Source: Actinacidiphila guanduensis (GTDB lineage Bacteria > Actinomycetota > Actinomycetes > Streptomycetales > Streptomycetaceae). From it: 64,000 nucleotides of DNA. Made by a program: the position numbers and the translations under genes. The stretch spans positions 62,001 through 126,000 of the forward strand of contig NZ_FNIE01000009.1 in NCBI RefSeq assembly GCF_900103985.1, written 5' to 3'. The notes under the pieces were generated by a model that did no database searches, was not told the DNA's origin, and was given only the letters and a program-made list of their open reading frames with translations. Below are positions 20,629-29,795 of the stretch, piece after piece. Within the stretch, counting starts at the first letter, position 1. The number at the start of each line of letters is the position of its first letter.

Positions 20629-22031
20629 CCGTCCAGTTCGCCGCGGCCAGCCAACTGGCCGCCACCCAGGAGAACCTGTCGTTCTTCGGCAACGACACCT
20701 GGTGGCTGATCCTGATCAAGGCGGTGTTCTGCTTCGCCTTCGCGGTGGTCTCCGTGCTCTTCGCCATCGTGTGGGAGCGCAAGGTCGTCGCCTGGATGCA
20801 GCTGCGCATCGGCCCCAACCGGCACGGCCCCTGGGGCATGCTGCAGTCGCTCGCCGACGGTGTGAAGCTGATGTTCAAGGAGGACGTCAGCATCCGCCGG
20901 GCCGACAAGGTGGTGTTCGTCCTCGCCCCCATCGTGGCCGCGATCCCCGCCTTCATGGCGTACGCGGTGATCCCCTTCGGCCCGGCCGACGACGAGATCT
21001 CCATCTTCGGGCAGCGCACCGCGATGCAGCTGACCGACCTGCCGATCGGCATCCTCTACATCCTGGCCACCGCGTCGGTCGGCATCTACGGCATCGTGCT
21101 GGCCGGCTGGTCCTCCGGCTCGACCTACCCGCTGCTCGGCGGCCTGCGCGCCTCGGCGCAGATGATCTCCTACGAGATCGCGATGGGCCTGTCGTTCGCC
21201 GCGGTGTTCCTCTACTCCGGGTCGATGTCGACCTCGACCATCGTCACCGCGCAGCACGACCGCTGGTACATCATCCTGCTGCCGGTCTCCTTCCTCATCT
21301 ACGTCTGCACGATGGTCGGCGAGACCAACCGGGCGCCGTTCGACATGCCCGAGTCCGAGGGCGACCTGGTCGGCGGCTTCAACACCGAGTACAGCTCGAT
21401 CAAGTTCGCGCTGTTCATGCTCGCCGAGTACGTCAACATCGGCACCGTCTCCGCGGTGTGCACCACGCTCTTCCTCGGCGGCTGGCGGGCCCCGTGGCCG
21501 ATCACCACCTTCTGGGACGGCGCCAACCACGGCTGGTTCCCGCTGCTGTGGTTCGTCATCAAGATGCAGCTGCTGCTCTTCTTCTTCATCTGGCTGCGCG
21601 GCTCGCTGCCCCGGGTCCGCTACGACCAGCTGATGAAGCTCGGCTGGAAGGTGCTGATCCCGGTCTCGATGGTCTGGCTGATGCTGGTGGCCGCGGTGCG
21701 CGCGATGCGCAACGAGAACTGGGACTTCGGGAAGATCGTGCTCTACGTCGGCGGCGTGGTCGTCGCGCTGCTGCTGATCTCGCTCGTCGTCGACGTGCTG
21801 CGCGACCGCGGCGACCGCGACGGGAAGGCCGCGGAGGGCGGCGGCGCGCTCGCCCCGCCGGACCGCTTCGACCCGATGGCCGGCGGCTTCCCCGTACCGC
21901 CGCTGCCCGGTCAGCAGGCGCAGCCGGTGCCGCGGCGGCGCAGCCGCACGCAGGCCCAACTCGTCGGCGCAGGCGGTCCCGAGGCCGACGGCGCCGAGCA
22001 CACCGAGAACACGGAGGACGGCGATGCCTGA
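20625..22031 (+). CDS. nuoH: NADH-quinone oxidoreductase subunit H
   Basis: The 468-residue protein has at least eight membrane helices and forms the roof of the quinone channel. Conserved loops are WMQLRIGPNRHGPWGMLQSL, DGVKLMFKED, and the acidic ETNRAPFDMPESEGDLVGGF that links quinone reduction to proton transfer. A charged, Pro-rich tail of about 65 residues follows the last helix. GTG start overlapping the nuoG stop. Confidence 0.97.
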   Translation: MTVQFAAASQLAATQENLSFFGNDTWWLILIKAVFCFAFAVVSVLFAIVWERKVVAWMQLRIGPNRHGPWGMLQSLADGVKLMFKEDVSIRRADKVVFVLAPIVAAIPAFMAYAVIPFGPADDEISIFGQRTAMQLTDLPIGILYILATASVGIYGIVLAGWSSGSTYPLLGGLRASAQMISYEIAMGLSFAAVFLYSGSMSTSTIVTAQHDRWYIILLPVSFLIYVCTMVGETNRAPFDMPESEGDLVGGFNTEYSSIKFALFMLAEYVNIGTVSAVCTTLFLGGWRAPWPITTFWDGANHGWFPLLWFVIKMQLLLFFFIWLRGSLPRVRYDQLMKLGWKVLIPVSMVWLMLVAAVRAMRNENWDFGKIVLYVGGVVVALLLISLVVDVLRDRGDRDGKAAEGGGALAPPDRFDPMAGGFPVPPLPGQQAQPVPRRRSRTQAQLVGAGGPEADGAEHTENTEDGDA

Positions 22032-22659
22032 GTTCCTGGACCCGGTCGCGGGCTTCGGCGTGACCTTCAAGGCCATGTTCAAGAAGCGGCTGACCGAGCA
22101 GTACCCCGAGTACAAGAAGCCCACCGCGCCGCGGTTCCACGGCCGCCACCAGCTCAACCGGCACCCGGACGGGCTGGAGAAGTGCGTCGGCTGCGAGCTG
22201 TGCGCGTGGGCCTGCCCGGCCGACGCGATCTACGTGGAGGGCGCCGACAACACCGACGAGGAGCGCTACTCCCCGGGCGAGCGCTACGGCCGCGTCTACC
22301 AGATCAACTACGCCCGCTGCATCCTGTGCGGGCTGTGCATCGAGGCGTGCCCCACCCGGGCGCTGACGATGACCAACGAGTACGAACTCGCCGACCGGAC
22401 CCGCGAGTCGCTGATCTACACCAAGGAGCAGCTGCTGGCCGGCCTGGAGGAGGGCATGGTCGACTCACCGCACGCGATGTACCCCGGCACCGACGAGGGC
22501 GACTACTACCGCGGCGCGGTCACCGAGGCCGCGCCCGGCACCGTACGGCAGGTCGCGGTCTCCAAGGGCGAGACGCCCCAGGACGCCGAGGGGCAGGACG
22601 GTGCCCAGGTCACCGTGCCCGGCGGCAGCGCCCCGGCAGGCTCGGGGGAGGAGGCATGA
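22024..22659 (+). CDS. nuoI: NADH-quinone oxidoreductase subunit I
   Basis: The 211-residue ferredoxin-like subunit has two 4Fe-4S motifs, CVGCELCAWACP and CILCGLCIEACP, which hold clusters N6a and N6b on the path to NuoB. The first 45 residues contact the membrane arm. The last 50 are low-complexity. It overlaps nuoH by 8 nt and nuoJ by 4 nt. Confidence 0.98.
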   Translation: MPEFLDPVAGFGVTFKAMFKKRLTEQYPEYKKPTAPRFHGRHQLNRHPDGLEKCVGCELCAWACPADAIYVEGADNTDEERYSPGERYGRVYQINYARCILCGLCIEACPTRALTMTNEYELADRTRESLIYTKEQLLAGLEEGMVDSPHAMYPGTDEGDYYRGAVTEAAPGTVRQVAVSKGETPQDAEGQDGAQVTVPGGSAPAGSGEEA

Positions 22660-23651
22660 GCGCTCCGCTGATGCTCGCCGCCGCGAGCTCGCAGACCTCC
22701 ACGGGCGAGGCGGTGCAGTTCTGGATCCTCGCCGTGGTCGCCGTGGCCGGCGCGCTGGGCACCGTGCTGATGAAGAAGTCCGTGCACAGCGCGCTGTCGC
22801 TGGCCGGCACGATGATCGTCCTCGCGGTGTTCTACCTCGCCGAGGGCGCCTACTTCCTCGGCATCGTGCAGATCGTCGTCTACACCGGCGCGATCATGAT
22901 GCTCTTCCTCTTCGTGGTCATGCTGGTGGGCATCACCGCGGCGGACTCCCTGAAGGAGACCCTCAAGGGGCAGCGCTGGCTGGCCGCCCTGTGCGGGATC
23001 GGCTTCGGCATCCTGCTCATCGCGGGCATCGCCAATGCCTCGCTGGACACCTTCATCGGCACCGGGTCGGCGAACAAGGCCGACGGCGGCAACGTGCAGG
23101 GCCTGGCGCACCTGGTGTTCACCAAGTACGTATGGGCCTTCGAGATCACCGGCGCCCTGCTGATCACCGCGGCGATCGGCGCCATGGTGCTCACCCATCG
23201 CGAGCGCACCGAGGAGCGGCGCACCCAGCGCGAGCTGTCCGAGGCGCGCATCCGCGAGGGCAAGCAGGTCACCCCGCTGCCGGCGCCGGGCACCTACGCC
23301 CGGCACAACGCGGCCGACGTGCCCGCGCTGCTGCCGGACGGCTCGATCTCCGAGCTGTCGGTCAGCTCCACCCTGCGCGAGCGCGGCCAGGTCCGCGATG
23401 TCTCGCGGGACGCCATGCAGCGGCTGGCCGCGCTGGACCGGGCGTCCGGCGAGTGGCTGGGGCGGCGGATGCCGGCCCTGGAGCGCAACGGCGCCAACGG
23501 CAACGGCAACGGGACCAGCAACGGGAACGGGGTCAACGGCGGCAACGGCAACGGGGTCAACGGCGCCAACGGCAACGGCGCCGCCCAGGTCAACGGCAAC
23601 AACGGCAACGGCCGCAACGGCAGCGGTTCCGCCGAGGAGGGCGCCCAGTGA
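22656..23651 (+). CDS. nuoJ: NADH-quinone oxidoreductase subunit J with Asn-Gly-rich tail
   Basis: The 331-residue protein has five membrane helices in about the first 190 residues, including VQIVVYTGAIMMLFLFVVML, the pi-bulge helix that moves during turnover. NuoJ is normally about 170-280 residues. Here about 140 extra residues follow, ending in some 45 residues of almost pure Asn-Gly from hexamer-like AACGGC repeats. The tail should lie on the cytoplasmic side. ATG start overlapping the nuoI stop. Confidence 0.96.
   Translation: MSAPLMLAAASSQTSTGEAVQFWILAVVAVAGALGTVLMKKSVHSALSLAGTMIVLAVFYLAEGAYFLGIVQIVVYTGAIMMLFLFVVMLVGITAADSLKETLKGQRWLAALCGIGFGILLIAGIANASLDTFIGTGSANKADGGNVQGLAHLVFTKYVWAFEITGALLITAAIGAMVLTHRERTEERRTQRELSEARIREGKQVTPLPAPGTYARHNAADVPALLPDGSISELSVSSTLRERGQVRDVSRDAMQRLAALDRASGEWLGRRMPALERNGANGNGNGTSNGNGVNGGNGNGVNGANGNGAAQVNGNNGNGRNGSGSAEEGAQ
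23487..23621 (+). repeat. AACGGC-type low-complexity repeat in nuoJ
   Basis: Irregular AACGG[CG]/GCC units encode the Asn-Gly tail of NuoJ. The frame stays intact through the repeat, and slippage of whole hexamers would keep it so. Confidence 0.85.
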
Positions 23652-23947
23652 ATCCGGCCAACTACCTGTACCTGGCGGCTCTGCTGTTCACGATCGGCGC
23701 CGCCGGCGTGCTGATCCGGCGCAACGCGATCGTCGTCTTCATGTGCGTCGAGCTGATGCTGAACGCCTGCAACCTGGCCTTCGTCACCTTCTCCCGGCTG
23801 CACGGCAACCTCGACGGGCAGGTCATCGCCTTCTTCACGATGGTCGTCGCCGCCGCCGAGGTCGTGGTGGGGCTGGCGATCATCGTGTCGATCTACCGTT
23901 CCCGCCACTCGGCCTCGGTCGACGACGCGAACCTGATGAAGCTGTAG
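23648..23947 (+). CDS. nuoK: NADH-quinone oxidoreductase subunit K
   Basis: The 99-residue protein has three membrane helices and the two conserved buried glutamates (VELMLNACNL and AAAEVVVGLAI) that take part in proton transfer. Length and motifs are normal. GTG start overlapping the nuoJ stop. Confidence 0.97.
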   Translation: MNPANYLYLAALLFTIGAAGVLIRRNAIVVFMCVELMLNACNLAFVTFSRLHGNLDGQVIAFFTMVVAAAEVVVGLAIIVSIYRSRHSASVDDANLMKL

Positions 23948-23961
23948 AGGGGCTGCGAGAC

Positions 23962-25920
23962 GTGGATACCCTGATCGGACTGCTCGTCGCCGCCCCGTTG
24001 CTGGGCGCGGGCATCCTGCTCACGGGCGGGCGGCGGCTGGACCGCGCCGGCCACCTGCTGGGCACGCTGCTTGCGCTCACCTCCTTCGTCCTGGCCGCGG
24101 TGCTCTTCGCCGACATGCTCGGCAAGGACACCGGCCGGCGCACCTTGACCTCGCACCTGTTCACCTGGGTGCCGGTCGACGGCTTCCAGGCCCAGGTCGG
24201 CTTCCAGCTCGACCAGTTGTCGATGACCTTCGTGCTGCTGATCACCGGTGTGGGCACGCTGATCCACATCTACTCGATCGGCTACATGGAGCACGACGAG
24301 CGGCGCCGCCGCTTCTTCGGCTACCTCAACCTGTTCCTGGCGGCCATGCTCCTGCTGGTGCTGGCCGACAACTACTTCCTGCTGTACGCCGGCTGGGAGG
24401 GCGTGGGCCTGGCCTCCTACCTGCTGATCGGCTTCTGGCAGCACAAGCCGAGCGCGGCCACCGCGGCGAAGAAGGCGTTCCTGGTCAACCGGGTCGGCGA
24501 CATCGGCCTGTCGGTGGCGATCATGCTGCTCTTCACCACCTTCGGCTCCTTCGCCTTCTCCGACGTCTTCCCCAAGGTGGGCCAGGCGTCCGCCACCCAG
24601 CACGCGACCGTCACCGGCATCGGCTTCATGCTGCTGCTGGCCGCCTGCGGCAAGTCGGCCCAGGTGCCGCTGCAGAGCTGGCTCGGCGACGCGATGGAGG
24701 GCCCGACCCCGGTCTCGGCCCTCATCCACGCCGCCACCATGGTGACCGCGGGCGTCTACCTCATCACCCGCTCCGGGGCGATCTTCAACGCGGCCCCGGA
24801 CGCGCAGACCGCGGTGGTCACCGTCGGCGCGGTCACGCTGATCTTCGGTGCGATCGTCGGTTGCGCGAAGGACGACATCAAGAAGGCGCTGGCCGGCTCC
24901 ACGATGTCGCAGATCGGCTACATGATCATGGCGGCCGGGCTCGGCCCGATCGGCTACGTCTTCGCGATCATGCACCTGGTCACGCACGGCTTCTTCAAGG
25001 CCGGGCTGTTCCTGGGCGCCGGCTCGGTGATGCACGGCATGAACGACGAGGTCGACATGCGCAAGTTCGGTGGCCTGCGGAAGTACATGCCCATCACCTT
25101 CGTCACCTTCGGCCTGGGCTACCTGGCGATCATCGGCTTCCCGGGGCTGTCCGGCTTCTTCTCCAAGGACAAGATCATCGAGGCCGCCTTCGCCAAGGGC
25201 GGCACCGAGGGCTGGATCCTGGGCACCTGCGCGCTGATCGGCGCCGCGATCACAGCGTTCTACATGACCCGCGTGATGCTGATGACCTTCTTCGGCGAGG
25301 AGCGCTGGAAGGACGGCCGCACGGCCACCGCGTCCCCGGACGAGCCGTCGGCCGAGCCGGCCGCCGCGCACAGCGCGCACGGCGCCCCGCACCCGCACGA
25401 GTCGCCGTCCTCCATGACGATCCCGATGATCATCCTGGCCTTCGGCTCGGTCTTCGCCGGCGGGCTGTTCAGCATCAACTCCGCCTTCGTGAAGTGGCTG
25501 GAGCCGGTCACCGGGCACAGCGAGGGCGACTCGCCGGTGAGCACCGGCACGGTGACCGCCGGCACCATGGTCGTCCTCGTGCTCGGCGTGCTCGTCGCCT
25601 GGCTGATGTACGGGCGGCGGCCGGTGCCCGCGGTGGCGCCCAAGGGCAGCCTGCTCACCCGGGCCGCCCGCCGCGACCTGCTCCAGGACGACTTCAACCA
25701 CGTCGTGCTGGTCCGCGGCGGCGAGCACCTCACCCGCTCGCTGGTCTACCTCGACCACTCCCTGGTCGACGGCGTCGTCAACGGCACGGCCGCCTCCGTC
25801 GGCGGCCTGTCCGGACGGCTCCGCCGGCTGCAGAACGGCTACGTCAGGTCGTACGCCGTCTCGATGCTCGGCGGTACCGCGGTGGTGGTCGCCGCGACCC
25901 TTCTGATGAGGGCGGTCTGA
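23962..25920 (+). CDS. nuoL: NADH-quinone oxidoreductase subunit L
   Basis: The 652-residue antiporter-like subunit forms the distal end of the membrane arm. The proton-channel residues are visible: Glu in LYAGWEGVGLASY, Lys in AATAAKKAFLVNRVGD and the helix-breaking KSAQVPLQSWLGDAMEGPTP. A His/Ala-rich insertion (about 450-475) precedes the long lateral helix. The GTG at 23962 follows a GAGGGG and is the start that gives the family's usual N-terminus. Confidence 0.97.
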   Translation: MDTLIGLLVAAPLLGAGILLTGGRRLDRAGHLLGTLLALTSFVLAAVLFADMLGKDTGRRTLTSHLFTWVPVDGFQAQVGFQLDQLSMTFVLLITGVGTLIHIYSIGYMEHDERRRRFFGYLNLFLAAMLLLVLADNYFLLYAGWEGVGLASYLLIGFWQHKPSAATAAKKAFLVNRVGDIGLSVAIMLLFTTFGSFAFSDVFPKVGQASATQHATVTGIGFMLLLAACGKSAQVPLQSWLGDAMEGPTPVSALIHAATMVTAGVYLITRSGAIFNAAPDAQTAVVTVGAVTLIFGAIVGCAKDDIKKALAGSTMSQIGYMIMAAGLGPIGYVFAIMHLVTHGFFKAGLFLGAGSVMHGMNDEVDMRKFGGLRKYMPITFVTFGLGYLAIIGFPGLSGFFSKDKIIEAAFAKGGTEGWILGTCALIGAAITAFYMTRVMLMTFFGEERWKDGRTATASPDEPSAEPAAAHSAHGAPHPHESPSSMTIPMIILAFGSVFAGGLFSINSAFVKWLEPVTGHSEGDSPVSTGTVTAGTMVVLVLGVLVAWLMYGRRPVPAVAPKGSLLTRAARRDLLQDDFNHVVLVRGGEHLTRSLVYLDHSLVDGVVNGTAASVGGLSGRLRRLQNGYVRSYAVSMLGGTAVVVAATLLMRAV

Positions 25921-25922
25921 AC

Positions 25923-27518
25923 ATGTCTTTCCCCATCCTTACGGTGACCGCCGCCGTGCCGGCCGTGGGCGCGGTGGTGACCGCGGCGGTGCCCGCGGCC
26001 CGCCGGTCGGCCGCGCGCCTGACAGCGCTCGCCTTCTCGGTGGCCACCTTGGTGCTCGCCCTGGTCACCATGGCGCGCTTCGACACCGGCGGCGCCCGCT
26101 ACCAGTTCACCGAGACGCACACCTGGGTGAAGAACTTCGGCCTCCACTACGACCTCGGGGTGGACGGCATCGGGGTGGTGATGGTGGCGCTCACCGCGCT
26201 GCTCATCCCGTTCGTCATGCTCGCCGGCTGGCACGACGCCGACCCGCTGGAAGACGTGAACCCCAACCGGCGCTGGCGGCCCACCCAGGGCTTCTTCGCG
26301 CTGATCCTGCTGGTCGAGGCGATGGTGGTGCTCTCTTTCGAGGCCACCGACGTCTTCCTCTTCTACATCTTCTTCGAAGCCATGCTGATCCCGATGTACT
26401 TCCTCATCGGCGGCTTCGGAGACCGGGCGCACCCCGGCGGCGAGGAGGAGGCGGCCCGCCAGCGGTCGTACGCGGCCGTGAAGTTCCTGCTCTACAACCT
26501 CGCCGGCGGCCTGATCATGCTCGCCGCGGTCATCGCCCTGTACGCGGCCACCGCCAAGCAGCTGGGCACCGGCACCTTCTCGCTGCAGGAGATCCTCGAC
26601 GCCCGCGCCGCCGGGCGACTGCACCTGGTGACCTCCACCGAGCGGTGGATCTTCCTCGGCTTCTTCTTCGCCTTCGCGGTCAAGGCACCGCTGTGGCCGC
26701 TGCACACCTGGCTGCCCAACGCGATGGGCGAGTCCACCGCGCCGGTGGCGGTGCTGATCACCGCGGTCGTCGACAAGGTCGGCACCTTCGCGATGCTGCG
26801 CTTCTGCCTCCAGCTCTTCCCCGAGGCGTCCAAGTGGGCCACTCCGGTGATCCTGGTGCTCGCGGTGATCAGCATCATCTACGGCGCCCTGCTCGCGGTG
26901 GGCCAGCGCGACATCAAGCGGCTGATCGCGTACGCGTCCGTCTCCCACTTCGGCTTCATCATCCTGGGCATCTTCGCGATGACCAGCCAGGGCCAGTCCG
27001 GCGCGACGCTCTACATGGTCAACCACGGCATCTCGACGGCCGCCCTGATGCTGGTGGCCGGCTTCCTGATCAGCCGCCGCGGCTCGCGGCTCATCGCCGA
27101 CTTCGGCGGGGTGCAGAAGGTGGCCCCGGTGCTCGCCGGCACCTTCCTCGTCGGCGGCCTGGCCACTTTGTCGCTGCCCGGACTCGCGCCCTTCGTCAGC
27201 GAGTTCCTGGTGCTGGTCGGCACCTTCAGCCGCTACCCGGTGCTCGGCATCATCGCCACCTTGGGCATCGTGCTGGCCGCCCTGTACGTGCTGGTGCTCT
27301 ACCAGCGCACGATGACCGGCCCGGTGAAGGCCGGTGTCGAGGGGCTGTCGGACCTGAAGGCGCGTGAACTCCTCGTCGTCGCACCGCTGATCGCGCTGCT
27401 GCTCTTCCTCGGCGTGTACCCCAAGCCGGTGACGGACATCGTCAACCCGTCGGTCGGACACACGCTCTCCGACGTGCACAAGACCGACCCCAAGCCCGCG
27501 CTGGAGGCGAAGAAGTGA
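25923..27518 (+). CDS. nuoM: NADH-quinone oxidoreductase subunit M
   Basis: The 531-residue antiporter-like subunit has about 14 helices. Glu in FYIFFEAMLIPMYFLIG and Lys in FAVKAPLWPLHTWLP are the channel residues of the NuoM family. It starts 2 nt after the nuoL stop and overlaps nuoN by 4 nt. Confidence 0.97.
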   Translation: MSFPILTVTAAVPAVGAVVTAAVPAARRSAARLTALAFSVATLVLALVTMARFDTGGARYQFTETHTWVKNFGLHYDLGVDGIGVVMVALTALLIPFVMLAGWHDADPLEDVNPNRRWRPTQGFFALILLVEAMVVLSFEATDVFLFYIFFEAMLIPMYFLIGGFGDRAHPGGEEEAARQRSYAAVKFLLYNLAGGLIMLAAVIALYAATAKQLGTGTFSLQEILDARAAGRLHLVTSTERWIFLGFFFAFAVKAPLWPLHTWLPNAMGESTAPVAVLITAVVDKVGTFAMLRFCLQLFPEASKWATPVILVLAVISIIYGALLAVGQRDIKRLIAYASVSHFGFIILGIFAMTSQGQSGATLYMVNHGISTAALMLVAGFLISRRGSRLIADFGGVQKVAPVLAGTFLVGGLATLSLPGLAPFVSEFLVLVGTFSRYPVLGIIATLGIVLAALYVLVLYQRTMTGPVKAGVEGLSDLKARELLVVAPLIALLLFLGVYPKPVTDIVNPSVGHTLSDVHKTDPKPALEAKK

Positions 27519-29176
27519 GCGCCGCACTGCACTCGGGACCCGTTGTCCACAGCCTGTGGACAACCGCCGCGTCCTCGACGGACCGGTTCCCCACCCCGCA
27601 CATCGAGTACGCGCAGCTCTCGCCGGTGCTGATCATCTTCGGCGTGGCGATGCTCGGCATCCTCGTCGAGGCGTTCACGCCCCGGCGGCACCGCTACACC
27701 GCGCAGGTGGTGCTCGCCGTGGTCGGCCTGGCCGCCGCGTTCGCCGCCGTGGTCGCCCTGGCCGAGAAGGGGTACGGCACCACCAAGGCGCACATCGCCG
27801 CCATGGGCGCGGTCGCCGTGGACGGTCCGGCGCTCTTCCTGCAGGGCACCATCCTGCTGGTCGGCCTGGTCGCGGTGTTCACCTTCGCCGAGCGGCGGCT
27901 GGACCCCAAGGCGCACGGGCGGCACGTGGACTCCTTCGCCGCCCAGGGCTCCGCGGTGCCCGGCGGCGAGCAGGAGAAGGCCGCGGTGCGGGCCGGGTTC
28001 ACCACCACCGAGGTCTTCCCGCTGCTGCTCTTCGCGGTCGGCGGCATGCTGGTCTTCCCCGCGGCCAACGACCTGCTGACGCTCTTCGTCGCCCTCGAGG
28101 TCTTCTCGCTGCCGCTGTACATCCTGTGCGCGCTGGCCCGCCGCAACCGGCTGATGTCCCAGGAGTCGGCGGTCAAGTACTTCCTGCTGGGCGCCTTCTC
28201 CTCGGCCTTCCTGCTCTTCGGGATCGCCCTGCTCTACGGCTACTCCGGCACCGTCACGTACTCCGGCATCTCCGCGGTGATCGACGGCACCGCCCCCACC
28301 AACCCCGCGCTGGACAACACCACGGGCAACGACGCCCTGCTGCTGATCGGCCTGGCCATGGTGGCGGTCGGCCTGCTCTTCAAGGTCGGCGCCGTGCCGT
28401 TCCACATGTGGACCCCCGACGTCTACCAGGGCGCGCCCACCCCCGTCACCGGCTTCATGGCCGCCGCCACCAAGGTCGCCGCCTTCGGCGCCCTGCTGCG
28501 GCTGCTCTACGTGGTGCTGCCGGGGATGCGCTGGGACTGGCGGCCCGTCATGTGGGGCGTGGCGATCGCCACGATGCTGGTCGGCGCGGTCATCGCGGTC
28601 ACCCAGACCGACGTGAAGCGGCTGCTGGCCTACTCCTCGGTGGCGCACGCCGGCTTCATCCTCGCCGGTGTGATCGCGGTCGACAAGGACGGCGTCTCCT
28701 CGGTGCTGTTCTACCTGGCCGCCTACTCCTTCGTGACGCTGGGCGCCTTCGCCGTCGTCACCCTGGTGCGCGACGCCGGCGGCGAGGCCACCCACCTGTC
28801 CCGCTGGGCGGGCCTGGGCCGGCGCTCCCCGCTGGTCGCGGCGGTCTTCGGGGTCTTCCTGCTCGCTTTCGCCGGTATCCCGCTGACCTCCGGCTTCGCG
28901 GGGAAGTTCGCCGTCTTCAAGGCGGCCGCGCAGGGCGGGGCGATGCCGCTGGTGATCATCGGCGTGATCTCCTCGGCAGTGGCGGCCTTCTTCTACATCC
29001 GGGTGATCGTGCTGATGTTCTTCAGCGAGCCCAAGCCCGACGGCCCCTCGGTCGCCGTGCCCTCCCCGCTGACCTCGATGGCCATCGCCCTCGGCGTGGT
29101 CGTCACCCTGGTCATGGGCCTGGCCCCGCAGTACTTCCTCGACCTGGCCGACAAGGCGAGCGTCTTCGTCCGCTAG
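27515..29176 (+). CDS. nuoN: NADH-quinone oxidoreductase subunit N
   Basis: The 553-residue antiporter-like subunit is the last gene of the operon. It carries Glu in LFVALEVFSLPLYI and Lys in GLLFKVGAVPFHMWTPDVY. About 30 hydrophilic residues precede the first helix; their codons contain the paired DnaA boxes at 27543-27563. GTG start overlapping nuoM. A large terminator hairpin follows. Confidence 0.97.
   Translation: MSAALHSGPVVHSLWTTAASSTDRFPTPHIEYAQLSPVLIIFGVAMLGILVEAFTPRRHRYTAQVVLAVVGLAAAFAAVVALAEKGYGTTKAHIAAMGAVAVDGPALFLQGTILLVGLVAVFTFAERRLDPKAHGRHVDSFAAQGSAVPGGEQEKAAVRAGFTTTEVFPLLLFAVGGMLVFPAANDLLTLFVALEVFSLPLYILCALARRNRLMSQESAVKYFLLGAFSSAFLLFGIALLYGYSGTVTYSGISAVIDGTAPTNPALDNTTGNDALLLIGLAMVAVGLLFKVGAVPFHMWTPDVYQGAPTPVTGFMAAATKVAAFGALLRLLYVVLPGMRWDWRPVMWGVAIATMLVGAVIAVTQTDVKRLLAYSSVAHAGFILAGVIAVDKDGVSSVLFYLAAYSFVTLGAFAVVTLVRDAGGEATHLSRWAGLGRRSPLVAAVFGVFLLAFAGIPLTSGFAGKFAVFKAAAQGGAMPLVIIGVISSAVAAFFYIRVIVLMFFSEPKPDGPSVAVPSPLTSMAIALGVVVTLVMGLAPQYFLDLADKASVFVR
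27543..27563. other. Head-to-head pair of perfect DnaA boxes inside nuoN
   Basis: TTGTCCACA (27543-27551), a 3-bp spacer GCC and TGTGGACAA (27555-27563) form a perfect inverted repeat. Each arm equals the preferred Streptomyces DnaA box TTGTCCACA. The bases encode part of the NuoN N-terminal extension. Confidence 0.75.
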
Positions 29177-29190
29177 CGGCTTCGCGCACA

Positions 29191-29234
29191 CCGGTGGCGC
29201 GGCGGCCTTCACGGGAAGGCGGCCGCGCCACCGG
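29191..29234. terminator. Terminator between nuoN and the Pycsar-like cluster
   Basis: CCGGTGGCGCGGC and GCCGCGCCACCGG form a 13-bp stem extended inward by GCCTTC/GAAGGC. It separates the convergent nuo operon and signalling cluster. Confidence 0.85.
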
Positions 29235-29240
29235 CCGTTG

Positions 29241-29795
29241 TCAGGCGGTGGCGGCCAGGGCGGTGAGGCACAGGGCCAGACCCGGCGCCAGGCAGGCCAT
29301 GCCCCGGCGCAGGCAGCGGTACTTGGCCGACAGGATCGTGCTCGTGTCCACGAACTGCGTGGTCAGCCAGGCCACCTTGTCGCGGCCCGCCTCGCGGAGG
29401 GCCGCGCGCAGGGCCTGCGGGCCGTCGAGGGCGCGGGCGTCGGCGAAGTAGGTGAGGGCCGGTCCGGCGCGGGCGGTGCCGGTGCGCGGGAGGATCGCCC
29501 ACACCAGCAGGCCGGAGCCGGCCAGCCACAGGGCCCCGCCGGCCACCAGCACCACCAGCCACGCGCCCCGCGCCTGCCCGGGCGCCCACCGCCCGCCGAA
29601 GAGCAGCGCCGGCACCGCCAGGGCGCCGGACAGCAGCACCGACGCCTTGGTGTCGGCCCGCGCCAGCTCCTCGCGGGCCGTGCCCAGCAGCCGCTCCGCG
29701 ACGTACACCAGGGCCTCGCCGTCCGGCTCCGGCGGCAGAGCGCCGGCCCCCGCGGCGGCCGCGGCACCCTCGGCGCCCTCAGGCGCCCGGCTCAT
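29241..29795 (-). CDS. Pycsar-type transmembrane effector (PycTM-like)
   Basis: The 184-residue protein matches the Pycsar effector family (PycTM, formerly DUF5706). An N-terminal amphipathic helix ends in ARADTKASVLLSGAL at about 46-59. It is followed by hydrophobic helices at about 53-67 and 78-102 closing with AILPR, a soluble segment with TQFVDTSTILSAKYRCL, and a last helix at 163-182. In Pycsar, cyclic CMP or UMP made by a cyclase triggers such proteins to disrupt the membrane. The gene overlaps the SPFH-like gene by 17 nt and is the last of five genes, the fourth upstream of which relative to it encodes a regulator and the third a cyclase. That it is a killing effector is an inference. 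Confidence 0.75.
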   Translation of the reverse strand: MSRAPEGAEGAAAAAGAGALPPEPDGEALVYVAERLLGTAREELARADTKASVLLSGALAVPALLFGGRWAPGQARGAWLVVLVAGGALWLAGSGLLVWAILPRTGTARAGPALTYFADARALDGPQALRAALREAGRDKVAWLTTQFVDTSTILSAKYRCLRRGMACLAPGLALCLTALAATA

